A DNA stretch of 64,000 nucleotides, from assembly GCF_000494755.1 (NCBI RefSeq), contig NC_022657.1:2332001-2396000 (forward strand), read 5' to 3'. Under the pieces are notes generated by a model that saw only the letters and a list, made by a program, of their open reading frames with translations, ran no database searches and was not told where the DNA came from. Shown piece after piece: positions 17,257 through 24,858 of this stretch; position 1 is the first letter of the stretch, and the number at the start of each line of letters is the position of its first letter. The translations under genes and the position numbers were made by a program. This DNA is from Amorphoplanes friuliensis DSM 7358 (GTDB taxonomy: Bacteria > Actinomycetota > Actinomycetes > Mycobacteriales > Micromonosporaceae).

Positions 17257-17327
17257 GCTCCTGCCGGCGCTGGGCTCGGCCGTTGCCGCGCGTCTTCGCG
17301 GTGGGCCGGGCCCGGCGGCTGCGCCCC

Positions 17328-17801
17328 TCAGGTCCAGAACGTGTCGTGCCGCAGGAAGAACTCGGTGCGTTCCTCCTCGGACATCTGCCCCACCGTGGAG
17401 ACCCGCTCGAAGTAGTCCTCCCGGGGTGCGCCGGGCGCGAACAGGATCAGCATCGACGCCGGCTCGCCCGACTCGTTGCGGAAGCCGTGCACACCGCCCT
17501 CCGGCACGTACAGGAAGTCGCCCGGGTGGGCGTCGGTCCAGGTGCGGCCGTCGTACAGGCTGACCGTGCCCGAGAGCACAAAGAAGGACTCCGAGATGGA
17601 CCGGTGGAAGTGCGGGTCGGGGCCGCTGCGCGGGCCGGTGAAGTCCCAGCGGTAGAGGCCGAACCGGCCGTCCGTAGTGGCGCCGGTCGCGAGGTAACTC
17701 GTCGCGGTGGCCACTCCGGTGAGCTCCGGCTCGGCACCGGCGAGCCGCAAGGTCGCGGTCGCGGCACCGTCGCCGAGATGACGCGCTTCGGGATACGACA
17801 T
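17328..17801 (-). CDS. Cupin domain protein
   Basis: A 157-residue single-cupin protein. Motif 1 is DPHFHRSISESFFVLSG, providing His, His and Glu metal ligands, and motif 2 is PGDFLYVPEGGVHGFRN, providing the last His. The C-terminal helix (MSEEERTEFFLRHDTFW) is typical of a group related to quercetin dioxygenase-like proteins. It could be a small dioxygenase or a sugar-type isomerase, and the substrate is unknown. No neighbour gives a clear pathway. Confidence 0.87.
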   Translation of the reverse strand: MSYPEARHLGDGAATATLRLAGAEPELTGVATATSYLATGATTDGRFGLYRWDFTGPRSGPDPHFHRSISESFFVLSGTVSLYDGRTWTDAHPGDFLYVPEGGVHGFRNESGEPASMLILFAPGAPREDYFERVSTVGQMSEEERTEFFLRHDTFWT

Positions 17802-17922
17802 GCCAGCGACCGTACGCCCCGGCAACCGTGTCCCGCCCTCCCGAACGCGATGTCCGATCAGCGCCAGACCCGCGCCTCCCGCACCCGCAGAGTGAACGCA
17901 TCACTCCGACGGAAGGTGGACC

Positions 17923-18555
17923 ATGCACGTCGTACCCGGCCTCGAGGTGTTGTACTTCGGCACCCCGGTCGTCCTGATCAGCACCCGCAAGGAGGACGGC
18001 ACGGCGAACCTCGCACCGATGTCGTCCGCCTGGTGGCTGGACCAGTCCTGCATGCTCGGCCTCGGCAATAGCGGCCAGACCACGGCGAACCTCCTGCGCG
18101 AACGCGAATGCGTGCTCAACCTGCCGTCCTCCGTCATGGTCGACGCGGTCGACCGGATCGCTCTCACCACCGGCAAGCAATCCGTGCCGGACCACAAAGC
18201 CCGCCAGGGTTACCGCCACGAGCCCGACAAGTTCACGCTCGGCCGGCTCACCCAGCAGCCCTCCGAACTGGTACGCCCGCCACGGGTCGAGCAGTGCCCG
18301 ATCCAGCTCGAATGCCGCCTCGTCACGGCGACCGCGATTGGTCCACAAGCCACCGCCTTCCACGTCGAGGTCCTGCGCGCCCACGTCGAGGAAGACCTGA
18401 TCATCCCGGGAACCCACCACGTGGACCCGAACCGCTGGGACCCCCTCATCATGAAGTTCTGCGACTTCTTCGGCGGCGGCATCAACATCCACCCGTCCCG
18501 TCTCGCCGAAGGCTGGAACATGCCCCACCGCAACGACCGCCGCTCGATGGTGTGA
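17923..18555 (+). CDS. Flavin reductase-like FMN-binding protein
   Basis: A 210-residue protein of the flavin reductase-like (split-barrel FMN-binding) fold. The FMN-binding part is VVLISTRKEDGTANLAPMSS, then AWWLDQSCMLGLG, and the later strand ECPIQLE-type segment reads EQCPIQLECRLVTA. It probably binds FMN and acts on an aromatic or flavin substrate. ATG 17923 follows GGAAGGTGG. The last codons TCG-ATG-GTG-TGA belong to a repeat that continues downstream. Confidence 0.87.
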   Translation: MHVVPGLEVLYFGTPVVLISTRKEDGTANLAPMSSAWWLDQSCMLGLGNSGQTTANLLRERECVLNLPSSVMVDAVDRIALTTGKQSVPDHKARQGYRHEPDKFTLGRLTQQPSELVRPPRVEQCPIQLECRLVTATAIGPQATAFHVEVLRAHVEEDLIIPGTHHVDPNRWDPLIMKFCDFFGGGINIHPSRLAEGWNMPHRNDRRSMV

Positions 18556-18838
18556 CCACGACCGGCCTCGCCCAGGTCTGGTGCTGCCACGCCGCTGGGA
18601 CCGTAGGTCGATGGTGTGACCTAGGCCGGCAGTTATCGCGCGCCGAGGTCTGATACCTGCCCGCGCTGCGGGATCGTGAGCCGGTGGCTTGGCTTTGGTC
18701 GAAAGTGCCCTCTCGCCGCGGTCTGGACGCTGCCGGGCCGCGGCGTCGTGAATCGATGGCTTGGCGTCGGTGGGCTGTGGTCGCCCGTCGAGAGCCGGAG
18801 GCCGCCGGGTCGTGGGACTGTCAGTCGATGGTGTGACC
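18544..18838. repeat. Degenerate 64-73 bp tandem repeat in a convergent junction
   Basis: Five copies of a TCGATGG-type word start at 18544, 18608, 18681 (CGGTGG variant, offset by one), 18753 and 18825. The upstream part of each unit is also related: a GTCTGG, CTGCC, CCGC-GGG, CGTGAG order recurs. The first copy is the end of the flavin reductase gene (TCGATGGTGTGACC covers its stop), and the last copy is the end of the convergent SDR gene on the other strand. Copies between have decayed. No gene is seen in this gap. Confidence 0.7.
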
Positions 18839-19561
18839 TCCGTTGACCGTGATGCGCTCGCCCGTGATGAAGCGCGCGCCGTCCGAGGCCAGGAAGGCAA
18901 CGACGTCCGCGATGTCCGCGGGCGTGCCCATCCGGCCGAGCGGCACCTCCTGCCGATAGGCGTCGACGTACTGCTGCTCGATCGCCGCGTGCCGCTCCAC
19001 CGGGATCCAGCCCGGGGCGACCACGTTGACGGTGATGCCCCACGGCCCGAGCTCCCGCGCCCAGGTGCGGGTCAAGGAGATCTGGGCGCCCTTCGCCGCG
19101 CTGTAGGCGGACATGCCCGCCTCGGCCCGCTCGAACAGGTCCGATCCGATCTGGATGATCCGCCCGCCGCCCAGCGCGCGCATGCCGGGCGCCACTGCCT
19201 GCATGAGCAGCGTCGGGCTCTTCACGAAGAACGTCAGCTGATCAAGATGGTCCTGCCAGGTCACGTCGACCGCGTCGATCATCGGCTGCGGCCCGGTCGC
19301 ATTCGGAACCAGCACAGCGACCGGCCCGAGCTGCGCCTCCACCGCCGCCACGAGCGCGGACACGTCGCCCTCGTCGGTGATGTCGGCCCGGAAGGCCGCC
19401 GCGCGCCCACCCGCCCGCTCGATATCGGCAACAACCCGCTCGGCGTCCTCACGATCGGGCAGGTAGTTGACCGCAACAGGCCGGCCGTCCGCGGCGAGCC
19501 GCCGGGCGATGTGCGCACCGAGCCCTCTCGAAGCGCCGGTGACAAGAACTGAGCCATCCAT
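18821..19561 (-). CDS. SDR family oxidoreductase (FabG-like)
   Basis: A 246-residue classical short-chain dehydrogenase/reductase. Cofactor motif TGASRGLGAHIARRL, an NADP-type RAD-I stretch, and the full active site SDLFERAEAGMSAYSAAKG, which has Ser, Tyr and Lys in place. The C-terminus FITGERITVNGGHTID is typical. The substrate is not predictable. ATG 19561 fits the start of the fold. Its last codons lie in the last copy of the tandem repeat. Confidence 0.88.
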   Translation of the reverse strand: MDGSVLVTGASRGLGAHIARRLAADGRPVAVNYLPDREDAERVVADIERAGGRAAAFRADITDEGDVSALVAAVEAQLGPVAVLVPNATGPQPMIDAVDVTWQDHLDQLTFFVKSPTLLMQAVAPGMRALGGGRIIQIGSDLFERAEAGMSAYSAAKGAQISLTRTWARELGPWGITVNVVAPGWIPVERHAAIEQQYVDAYRQEVPLGRMGTPADIADVVAFLASDGARFITGERITVNGGHTID

Positions 19562-19915
19562 GCCCGCGACGCTATCGGCCGGCACCGACGAAAAACGGCC
19601 CCTGTGGACAACTCCTGCGTCGATTTGGCCTTTGTGGATAACCCCGGCCGCGGCCGCCGGACCCGAAAGAATCCAGTCATGCCCGAGCCCAGCCGATCGC
19701 CCAACCTGCAGGTGGGCAACGTGTTCTCGGGCTGCGATGAGGGCCAGGGCTCCGGCTGCGGAAGAAGAGGGGCGCAGGGGCACCGACGGGCGAGCGAGCC
19801 GTGGTGCGGGGATTTCAGCGGCCGAGTGTCGTGGTGCGACAGTTCGGCGAACGAGGAGGCCGTGGTGCGGCAGAACAGGGCTGGGGTGAAAGCCGGAGAG
19901 CCGGGGCCAAGGAGA
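19562..19915. other. 354-bp gap with two DnaA-box-like words
   Basis: The gap between an SDR gene and the MNIO operon contains no convincing gene; plus-strand frames here are low-complexity and lack a domain. It holds TGTGGACAA at 19603 and TGTGGATAA at 19633, described separately. Three near copies of CGTGGTGCG lie between 19798 and 19868. The operon upstream on the minus strand ends at 19916, so a terminator would be expected here, but I see no clear hairpin. Confidence 0.4.
19603..19641. promoter_or_regulatory. Two DnaA-box-like sites 30 bp apart
   Basis: TGTGGACAA (19603-19611) is the exact complement of the high-GC actinomycete DnaA box TTGTCCACA. TGTGGATAA (19633-19641) is the complement of TTATCCACA, the Escherichia coli consensus. 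They share orientation and are 30 bp apart, about three helical turns. There is no dnaA, dnaN or other origin gene nearby, so this is not oriC; a DnaA-titrating or regulatory site is conceivable. Confidence 0.5.
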
Positions 19916-20545
19916 TCAGGGGCGGCGGAGGACGCGCACGCGGCCGGCAAAGCGGATGACCGTCGAGCCGGCCGCGCTGCGAATGGCCGGGAGACGGCGG
20001 GCGCGTGGGGCGGAGGTGCCGTCGTAGGTCATCGCGGCCTCGCGGGTGGCGAGTTCGAGACCTGCGTCGGCCGGGAGTGCACCCCGGCCGGCGAGGTCGC
20101 GGGCCAGGTCCCAGCCGTCGCGCAGGGAGCCCTGGGTCGGCCGGGTCGCGGCCCACCCTGACCATTCCCTGATCCAGCCGCTGCCGAAGGACCGGGCCAG
20201 CTCCGGCCATTGGCGGGCCACCTCACCGGCGCGCTTTCTGAGCAGGGCGATCCGGGCGGTCTCGACCAGGCGGGGGTCGAAGCCCGGGGGCAGCGCGCCG
20301 CCGGACGTCAACGCCGCCACCAGCGACGCCTGCCGCTCGGCCAGCGACAGCGGTGAGGAAGGGGACGCTGACGCGGGAGGCGACGACGACGCCGGCGGGG
20401 ACGCGGATGCGGCAGGGGACAACAAAGCGGGAGGGGACTCGGACGCGAGAGAAGACAGCGACGCGGACGGGGAGGGCGAGCCAGGCGCGGACACCTCAGA
20501 GCCCGCGGTGGGCGGGAGCGACCGTGCCGAGCGCGGCGCCGTCAT
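19916..20545 (-). CDS. SCO6045-like C-terminal domain protein (MNIO partner)
   Basis: A 209-residue protein in two parts. Residues 1-65 are low complexity, rich in Ser, Pro and Ala with repeated ASPPAS-type words, and may be a linker or a mis-set start. Residues 66-209 form a domain like the C-terminal part of S. coelicolor SCO6045: SLAERQASLVAALTSGGALP, GFDPRLVETARIALLRKRAG and FGSGWIREWSGW. It is the last gene of a three-gene unit whose ATG overlaps the stop of the DUF692 gene. By analogy with MNIO partner proteins it may hold or present the peptide substrate to the enzyme, but this is inference. Confidence 0.75.
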   Translation of the reverse strand: MTAPRSARSLPPTAGSEVSAPGSPSPSASLSSLASESPPALLSPAASASPPASSSPPASASPSSPLSLAERQASLVAALTSGGALPPGFDPRLVETARIALLRKRAGEVARQWPELARSFGSGWIREWSGWAATRPTQGSLRDGWDLARDLAGRGALPADAGLELATREAAMTYDGTSAPRARRLPAIRSAAGSTVIRFAGRVRVLRRP

Positions 20546-21360
20546 GTGACCGTGGGGTAGCCGGAGGCCTTGGCGATCGCGTCCAGCTCGGAGCGGAGTT
20601 CGGCCGCGGGCGGATAGTCGCCGTCGCGTTCGAGCATCAGGGCCGGTGGGCGGTGGCGGTCGCAGAGGGCCGTGACCAGGTCCAGGACCGGCTGGGGCAC
20701 GGCGTCCGTGTGGGTGTCGTGATAAAGGCCGTCATGTTCCGCACCGCCGGCGATGTGGGTGTACGCGATGCGGTCGAGGGGGAGGCGGTCGAACAGCGCG
20801 GCCGGGTCGGTGCCGCGGTTGAGGGCGTTGGCGTAGACGTTGGCCACGTCGAGCAGGAGGAGGGCGTCGGTGCGTTCCAGGATCTCCGTGAGGAAGGCGC
20901 CTTCGTCGAGGTCGTCGTCGGGCCAGTCGAAGAGGGCCGCGATGGGTTCGAGGGCGATAGGGACGCCCAGCTCGGCCTGGGTGCGTTTGACGTTGGCGAC
21001 GACGGCGTCGACGGCTTCGCGGCTGCGGGGGATCGGCAGGAGGTGACCGGCTTCGACGCCGCCTGCTCGGACGAAGGCGATGTGTTCGCTGACCAGGGGT
21101 GCGCCGAGGCGTTCGGCGACGGCGGCGAGGTGGGTGACGCGGGCCGGTTCGACGGGTTCGGCGCCGCCGAGGGACAGTTTCACGCCGTGGGGGACGATCG
21201 CCACGCCGCGGTCGAGCAGGTCGGTGAGGCCGGTCGGGAGGTCGCTGTGTTCGTGGATCGACTCGGCGACGACCTCGGCGAACTTGAGGCCGGGCAGTTG
21301 GGCGACGAAGCCGGCGATCTCGGGCCGCCAGCCGATGCCGACGCCGTAGGCGGTGGTCAT
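20542..21360 (-). CDS. DUF692 / MNIO family iron-dependent oxidase
   Basis: A 272-residue TIM-barrel protein of the DUF692 family, now called multinuclear non-heme iron-dependent oxidative enzymes (MbnB, TglH, ChrH, bufferin enzymes). These modify cysteine residues of ribosomal peptides. Candidate metal ligands are His58 (PHGVKLSLGG), Glu92-His93 (SEHIAF), Glu138 (LEPIA), Asp171 and Asn174 (LDVANVY), His202 (THIAGG), and Asp215 and His217 (HDTHTD). All typical family positions appear filled, so it should be active. ATG 21360 overlaps the stop of the Cys-tail membrane protein gene, and its own stop overlaps the partner gene start. Confidence 0.92.
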   Translation of the reverse strand: MTTAYGVGIGWRPEIAGFVAQLPGLKFAEVVAESIHEHSDLPTGLTDLLDRGVAIVPHGVKLSLGGAEPVEPARVTHLAAVAERLGAPLVSEHIAFVRAGGVEAGHLLPIPRSREAVDAVVANVKRTQAELGVPIALEPIAALFDWPDDDLDEGAFLTEILERTDALLLLDVANVYANALNRGTDPAALFDRLPLDRIAYTHIAGGAEHDGLYHDTHTDAVPQPVLDLVTALCDRHRPPALMLERDGDYPPAAELRSELDAIAKASGYPTVT

Positions 21361-22274
21361 CCGCCGCACCCGCCGCCACCGCCGCAGGAGCTGCCGCCGC
21401 TGCACGACGAGCTGCTGCTGCTGCACGAGGACGACGACGAACCTGAGTCGTAGCCGCCGGTGCCGCCTGAGGCGTTGATGCGCTGGATCTCCGCGTCGGC
21501 GGCGAAGGCCGGGTCCATCGTGTAGAGCGACGCCGCGCCGAAGAGGGCCACGCCCATGGCTGCGCCGGTCGCGCCGTACGTGGCGTACGAGGGGGAGTGG
21601 CCGGGTGACAGGTAGTCGTGCTGGCGGCGGAGGGCGGTCATGCCCTTGTCCGCGGCGTGGGTGGCTCGGCGCGTCTTGCGGTAGAGCGAGATCGTCAGGA
21701 TCAGCGCGATGACAAGCGCGAACACCAGGAAGGTGACGGGCCGGTCGTTCTGGAGTCCGTCGACCAGCCGGGCCACGCCGACGAGCAGGAGGAATGCACC
21801 CGCGAGGGCCCACAGCTTGGCAATCTTGATGCGGGAGGCCGGGACTGCGAGACCCTGGGACTCGAGGCCGTCGCGCAGCTGCTGAAGGGCCGACATGACC
21901 CACTGGTCGCTGCTGAGTTCGCGGGACCGGATGCGCCGGCCGGCCGCGTTGTAGACCGCCGAGTCCAGCGGCGTGACACCGGCCGGCAGCGGCCCGGACT
22001 GGTAGAGCGTCTTGTCGGTGTTGCTGGCGATCGCACCGGCACCGCGGAGGCCGCCGAGGGCGGCGTAGACGGCGAGCTGGTCGCCGCCGTTCAGGTAGGC
22101 GACCTGCTGCGGGCCGAGCCGGTCGACCTGGGCGCCGCGGCTGCCCGAGAAGAGGATGCGGCGGTGGATCGACGCGAGGACGGCGACGCCGACGAGGGCG
22201 GCGCCGAAGATGATCAGGAAGGTCGGTCCCGGGATACCCCAGGTGTACGTGTTCACCTCAGCCGCGAAAAGCAT
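21357..22274 (-). CDS. TIGR04222 membrane protein with Cys/Ser/Gly tail
   Basis: A 305-residue integral membrane protein with about four hydrophobic segments (near residues 15-37, 152-170, 178-196 and 230-250), matching TIGR04222, a family noted for occurring beside DUF692 genes. From about residue 274 the chain is only Ser, Gly and Cys, with Cys at 284, 291, 297 and 303 and a final GGGGGCGG. This tail is a good candidate substrate of the MNIO enzyme, whose gene starts inside its stop codon. GGGAGGTC precedes ATG 22274. The tail would lie at one membrane face; orientation is not certain. Confidence 0.88.
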   Translation of the reverse strand: MLFAAEVNTYTWGIPGPTFLIIFGAALVGVAVLASIHRRILFSGSRGAQVDRLGPQQVAYLNGGDQLAVYAALGGLRGAGAIASNTDKTLYQSGPLPAGVTPLDSAVYNAAGRRIRSRELSSDQWVMSALQQLRDGLESQGLAVPASRIKIAKLWALAGAFLLLVGVARLVDGLQNDRPVTFLVFALVIALILTISLYRKTRRATHAADKGMTALRRQHDYLSPGHSPSYATYGATGAAMGVALFGAASLYTMDPAFAADAEIQRINASGGTGGYDSGSSSSSCSSSSSSCSGGSSCGGGGGCGG

Positions 22275-22337
22275 GTCTGACCTCCCGTGCCGGTGCGGTT
22301 ACTGGACCTCATTGTGCAGGTCCGCGCAACGGTCCGG

Positions 22338-22916
22338 TCACGGCCGCCTGACAGCTTCCTCCACGACGTCCAGAACTCGGCTCAAATCGCCCGCGGGGCG
22401 GCCTGTCGCCAGGTGGAGGACCAGTCCGTCGTACGCGAGCTCGAGGAACTGGGTCAGGACCTCGACCGGTACGTCGTCGCGGAGGACTCCGGCCTCGCGC
22501 TGCCGTTCGAGGCGTTCACGGGTGGCGTCGGCGATGGCCGCGGCGCGTTCGGTCCAGCGTTTGGCGAACTCCGGGTCGGTCCGGAGCCGCCGCGAGACCT
22601 CGAGCTGGGTGCCGAGCCAGCCGGCGGTGTCGCCGTCGCTGGACCGGGCCTGGTCGAGCAGGTCGCGCATCACCTGGACCAGACCGTCCCGGGCGACCGT
22701 TTCCACCATCGCGGCGGCGTCGTCCTCGGCGACGGCCAGAAAGAGTGAATCCTTGTCCCGGAAGTGGTGGAAAATCGCACCCCTTGAAAGACCGGTGGCA
22801 TCCTCGAGCCGGCGGACGGTGGCGCCCTCGTAGCCGAAACGGGCGAAGCACCCCCGCGCCGCCGCGAGGATCTCGTGGCGGCGGGCGTCGAGCTGGTCCT
22901 GGCTTACCCTGGGCAC
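22338..22916 (-). CDS. acnR: TetR family repressor, AcnR-like
   Basis: A 192-residue TetR regulator. The HTH region GYEGATVRRLEDATGLSRGA with AIFHHFRDKDSLFLAVAEDD is nearly the same as that of AcnR, the repressor of aconitase in Corynebacterium glutamicum. Other AcnR-like parts are GLVQVMRDLL, QLEVSRRLRTDPEF and FLELAYDGLVLHLATG. AcnR is usually beside acn; here it is about 5 kb from the aconitase gene on the same strand. An upstream palindrome resembles one in the aconitase promoter. The family binds citrate and Mg2+ to release DNA. Confidence 0.82.
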   Translation of the reverse strand: MPRVSQDQLDARRHEILAAARGCFARFGYEGATVRRLEDATGLSRGAIFHHFRDKDSLFLAVAEDDAAAMVETVARDGLVQVMRDLLDQARSSDGDTAGWLGTQLEVSRRLRTDPEFAKRWTERAAAIADATRERLERQREAGVLRDDVPVEVLTQFLELAYDGLVLHLATGRPAGDLSRVLDVVEEAVRRP

Positions 22917-22950
22917 GCTGCGATCGTGTCACGTCCCTTCGGCCGCTTGC

Positions 22951-22969
22951 AATCCGTACGTACGGCTTG
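22951..22969. promoter_or_regulatory. Putative AcnR site in the acnR promoter
   Basis: CCGTACGTACGG at 22954-22965 is a perfect 12-bp palindrome 38 bp upstream of the AcnR-like start. The 19 bases from 22951 match the aconitase promoter sequence at 30493-30511 at 16 positions, including CCGTACGT and CTTG. This suggests autoregulation plus control of aconitase. The site also lies upstream of the divergent HAD gene. Confidence 0.5.
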
Positions 22970-23079
22970 CCAGCCGGTCCGGGTTCCGTCTCTCATGGTG
23001 CCAAAACAGCCAGTACGGACCGGCTTTGTTAACACTCTTGGGCTGTCGGCGCGCGCATTCACTCACGTAGAGTGCCCGG

Positions 23080-23727
23080 GTGCCTCTCGTCTTCCTCGCC
23101 CTGGACGACACCCTGCTTGATCGCAGCGGTGCGTTCCGGTTGTGGGCGAAAGGTTTCCTCGACGAGATCGCGGCGCCGCACGACGACCTCGAGTGGTTAC
23201 TGTCCGTGGACGCGGACGGGCTCACCTCGCGCTGGGACCTCGCGGACCTGATCCGCGACCGCTATCAGCTGGACGTCCCGTCGATCGACCTGCTCGAGGA
23301 GCTGCACGAGGGCCCGCTGGCCTACGAGCGGCTGGACCCCCTGGTCGCCTGTGCGCTCCAGATCGCCGGCGACGCGGGGTGGGTGCCGGTGGTGGTCACG
23401 AACGGCCCGCACGAGCAGCAGGAGACGCGCATCCGGCGTACCGGACTGGATCGGTATGTCGCGGACTGGGTGATCTCGGAGCAGGCGGGGGTCAGCAAGC
23501 CCAACCCGCGGATCTTCGCCCTGGCCGCGCAGCGGGTCAGGATGCGTCTGGGCGGCGCGTGGATCGTCGGTGACAGCCCCGAGGCCGACATCGGTGGTGC
23601 CGCCGCCATGGGCCTGCCGAGCGTGTGGCTGCACCGCGGCCGCGACTGGATCGACAACCGCTTCGCGCCCACCCGGGTGGTCGGCAACGTGATCCAAGGT
23701 CTGTCCGCGGTCATGGCAGCAAGATAA
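23080..23727 (+). CDS. HAD family hydrolase
   Basis: A 215-residue haloacid dehalogenase-like phosphatase with all four motifs: LALDDTLLD (nucleophile Asp and acid/base Asp), VVVTNG, the Lys in GVSKPNPRIF and the acidic motif GDSPEAD. A helical cap domain lies between motifs 1 and 2, as in small-molecule phosphatases. The substrate is unknown. It starts with GTG 23080; no strong ribosome site is seen. It faces away from the AcnR-like gene, so both may use the region between. Confidence 0.9.
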   Translation: MPLVFLALDDTLLDRSGAFRLWAKGFLDEIAAPHDDLEWLLSVDADGLTSRWDLADLIRDRYQLDVPSIDLLEELHEGPLAYERLDPLVACALQIAGDAGWVPVVVTNGPHEQQETRIRRTGLDRYVADWVISEQAGVSKPNPRIFALAAQRVRMRLGGAWIVGDSPEADIGGAAAMGLPSVWLHRGRDWIDNRFAPTRVVGNVIQGLSAVMAAR

Positions 23728-23779
23728 ATAGGTTGCGCCGCCCGGGTGACGCCCGGAAGAGTGCACCGCGGAAGTGAAG

Positions 23780-23869
23780 TCTCTCGGAAGAAGAAGGGGG
23801 TGAACCTCATGGCTGTCGTTGTCCTTCGCCATGCCCAGGTTCCAGTTCTTTCTTTCTTCTCCGAGGAGA
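23780..23869 (+). promoter_or_regulatory. Leader region with hairpin and small ORF before the RIO kinase
   Basis: TCTCTCGGAAGAAGAA (23780-23795) can pair with TTCTTCTCCGAGGAGA (23854-23869) with two small bulges. Between the arms GGGGGTGA is followed 5 nt later by ATG 23809, which opens a 49-codon frame ending at 23958 inside the kinase gene in another frame. The right arm contains GAGGAG, the likely ribosome site of the kinase GTG at 23877. Thus translation of the small ORF and access to the kinase site could be linked. The peptide itself resembles nothing I know. Confidence 0.4.
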
Positions 23870-23876
23870 CCCTCCA

Positions 23877-24794
23877 GTGCGAGAGCACGACTCTTCCGGC
23901 CCGGCAACCATGCGCCGCGGCCGTCGCAAGTTCGACGACGACGAAGCAGACTTCGTAAAACGGGGCCGGATCGAGCCGGCCCTGTCCGAGGACCCCGACC
24001 TGCCCGAGACCGGTGACCGCTGGTCGACGTGGGACAACGCCCTCCACGGCCCCGATCCGCTGCCCGAGTGGGTGCGGACCGAGCACGGGGCCGTCGACAC
24101 CGAGCTGGGAATGCTCAAGACCGGCAAGGAAGCGGACGTCTACCTCGTCCGCCGGGCCGTGCCGGACACCGACAAGGTCAGCCTGCTGGCCGCCAAGCGG
24201 TACCGCGACGGCGACCACCGGCTGTTCCACCGTGATGCCGGTTATCTCGAGGGGCGCCGTGTGCGCCGGTCCCGCGAGATGCGGGCCATGACCAACCGCA
24301 CGGCGTTCGGCAAGGAACTGATCGCCGGGCAGTGGGCCGCCGCCGAGTTCGACGCGTTGTCACGGCTCTGGCGGGTCGGTCAGGAGGGCGGCACGATCTC
24401 GGTGCCGTACCCCGTGCAGCTCATCGGCACCGAGCTGATGCTGGAGTTCATCGGCGACCACAAGACCGGTGAGGCGGCGCCGCGACTGGCTGCCGTGCGT
24501 ACCGATCGGGAGGGTCTCGAGGATCTGTGGCGGCAGATGACCGAGGCGCTGAGTGTGCTGGCCCGGACGCAGATCGCGCACGGCGACCTGTCGCCCTACA
24601 ACACGCTGGTGCACGAGGGACGGCTGGTGATCATCGACATGCCGCAGATCGTCGACCTGATCGCCAATCCGCAGGGCGCCGAATTCATGGCCCGTGACGT
24701 GCGCAACGTGGCCAACTGGTTCACCGCACGCGGGCTGCGGGTCGATCAGGACGAGCTGATCGAGCGGCTGAGCTACGAGGCGGGGCTGCTGTGA
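23877..24794 (+). CDS. RIO-type serine protein kinase
   Basis: A 305-residue atypical kinase of the RIO1-like group. The ATP site is GMLKTGKEADVYLVRRAV with the Lys of LAAKRYRDGDHRLFH; the catalytic loop is IAHGDLSPYNTLVHEG and the metal motif is VIIDMPQIVD. The N-terminal 60 residues are highly charged. RIO kinases act in ribosome maturation in eukaryotes and archaea; bacterial function is unclear. GTG 23877 has GAGGAG upstream at a normal distance; ATG 23910 is the alternative. Confidence 0.9.
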   Translation: MREHDSSGPATMRRGRRKFDDDEADFVKRGRIEPALSEDPDLPETGDRWSTWDNALHGPDPLPEWVRTEHGAVDTELGMLKTGKEADVYLVRRAVPDTDKVSLLAAKRYRDGDHRLFHRDAGYLEGRRVRRSREMRAMTNRTAFGKELIAGQWAAAEFDALSRLWRVGQEGGTISVPYPVQLIGTELMLEFIGDHKTGEAAPRLAAVRTDREGLEDLWRQMTEALSVLARTQIAHGDLSPYNTLVHEGRLVIIDMPQIVDLIANPQGAEFMARDVRNVANWFTARGLRVDQDELIERLSYEAGLL

Positions 24795-24804
24795 GGCCGC
24801 GCGC

Positions 24805-24852
24805 AAAAAGGCCCGGACCGCGGCCGCCGGGCACCCGCCGGCCGCGTCCGGG
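24805..24852 (-). terminator. Hairpin terminator of the DUF2630 gene
   Basis: CCCGGACCGCGGCC (24812-24825) pairs with GGCCGCGTCCGGG (24840-24852) with a single bulged base. Read on the minus strand the hairpin follows the DUF2630 stop by 6 bp and is followed by CCTTTTTGCG, a proper T-run. It may also stop transcription of the RIO gene from the other side. Confidence 0.75.
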
Positions 24853-24858
24853 TCCGCG

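Noticed and set aside
19562..19915. Chromosomal origin of replication
   Set aside because: Only two DnaA boxes, no dnaA, dnaN, recF or gyr genes and no A/T-rich unwinding stretch.
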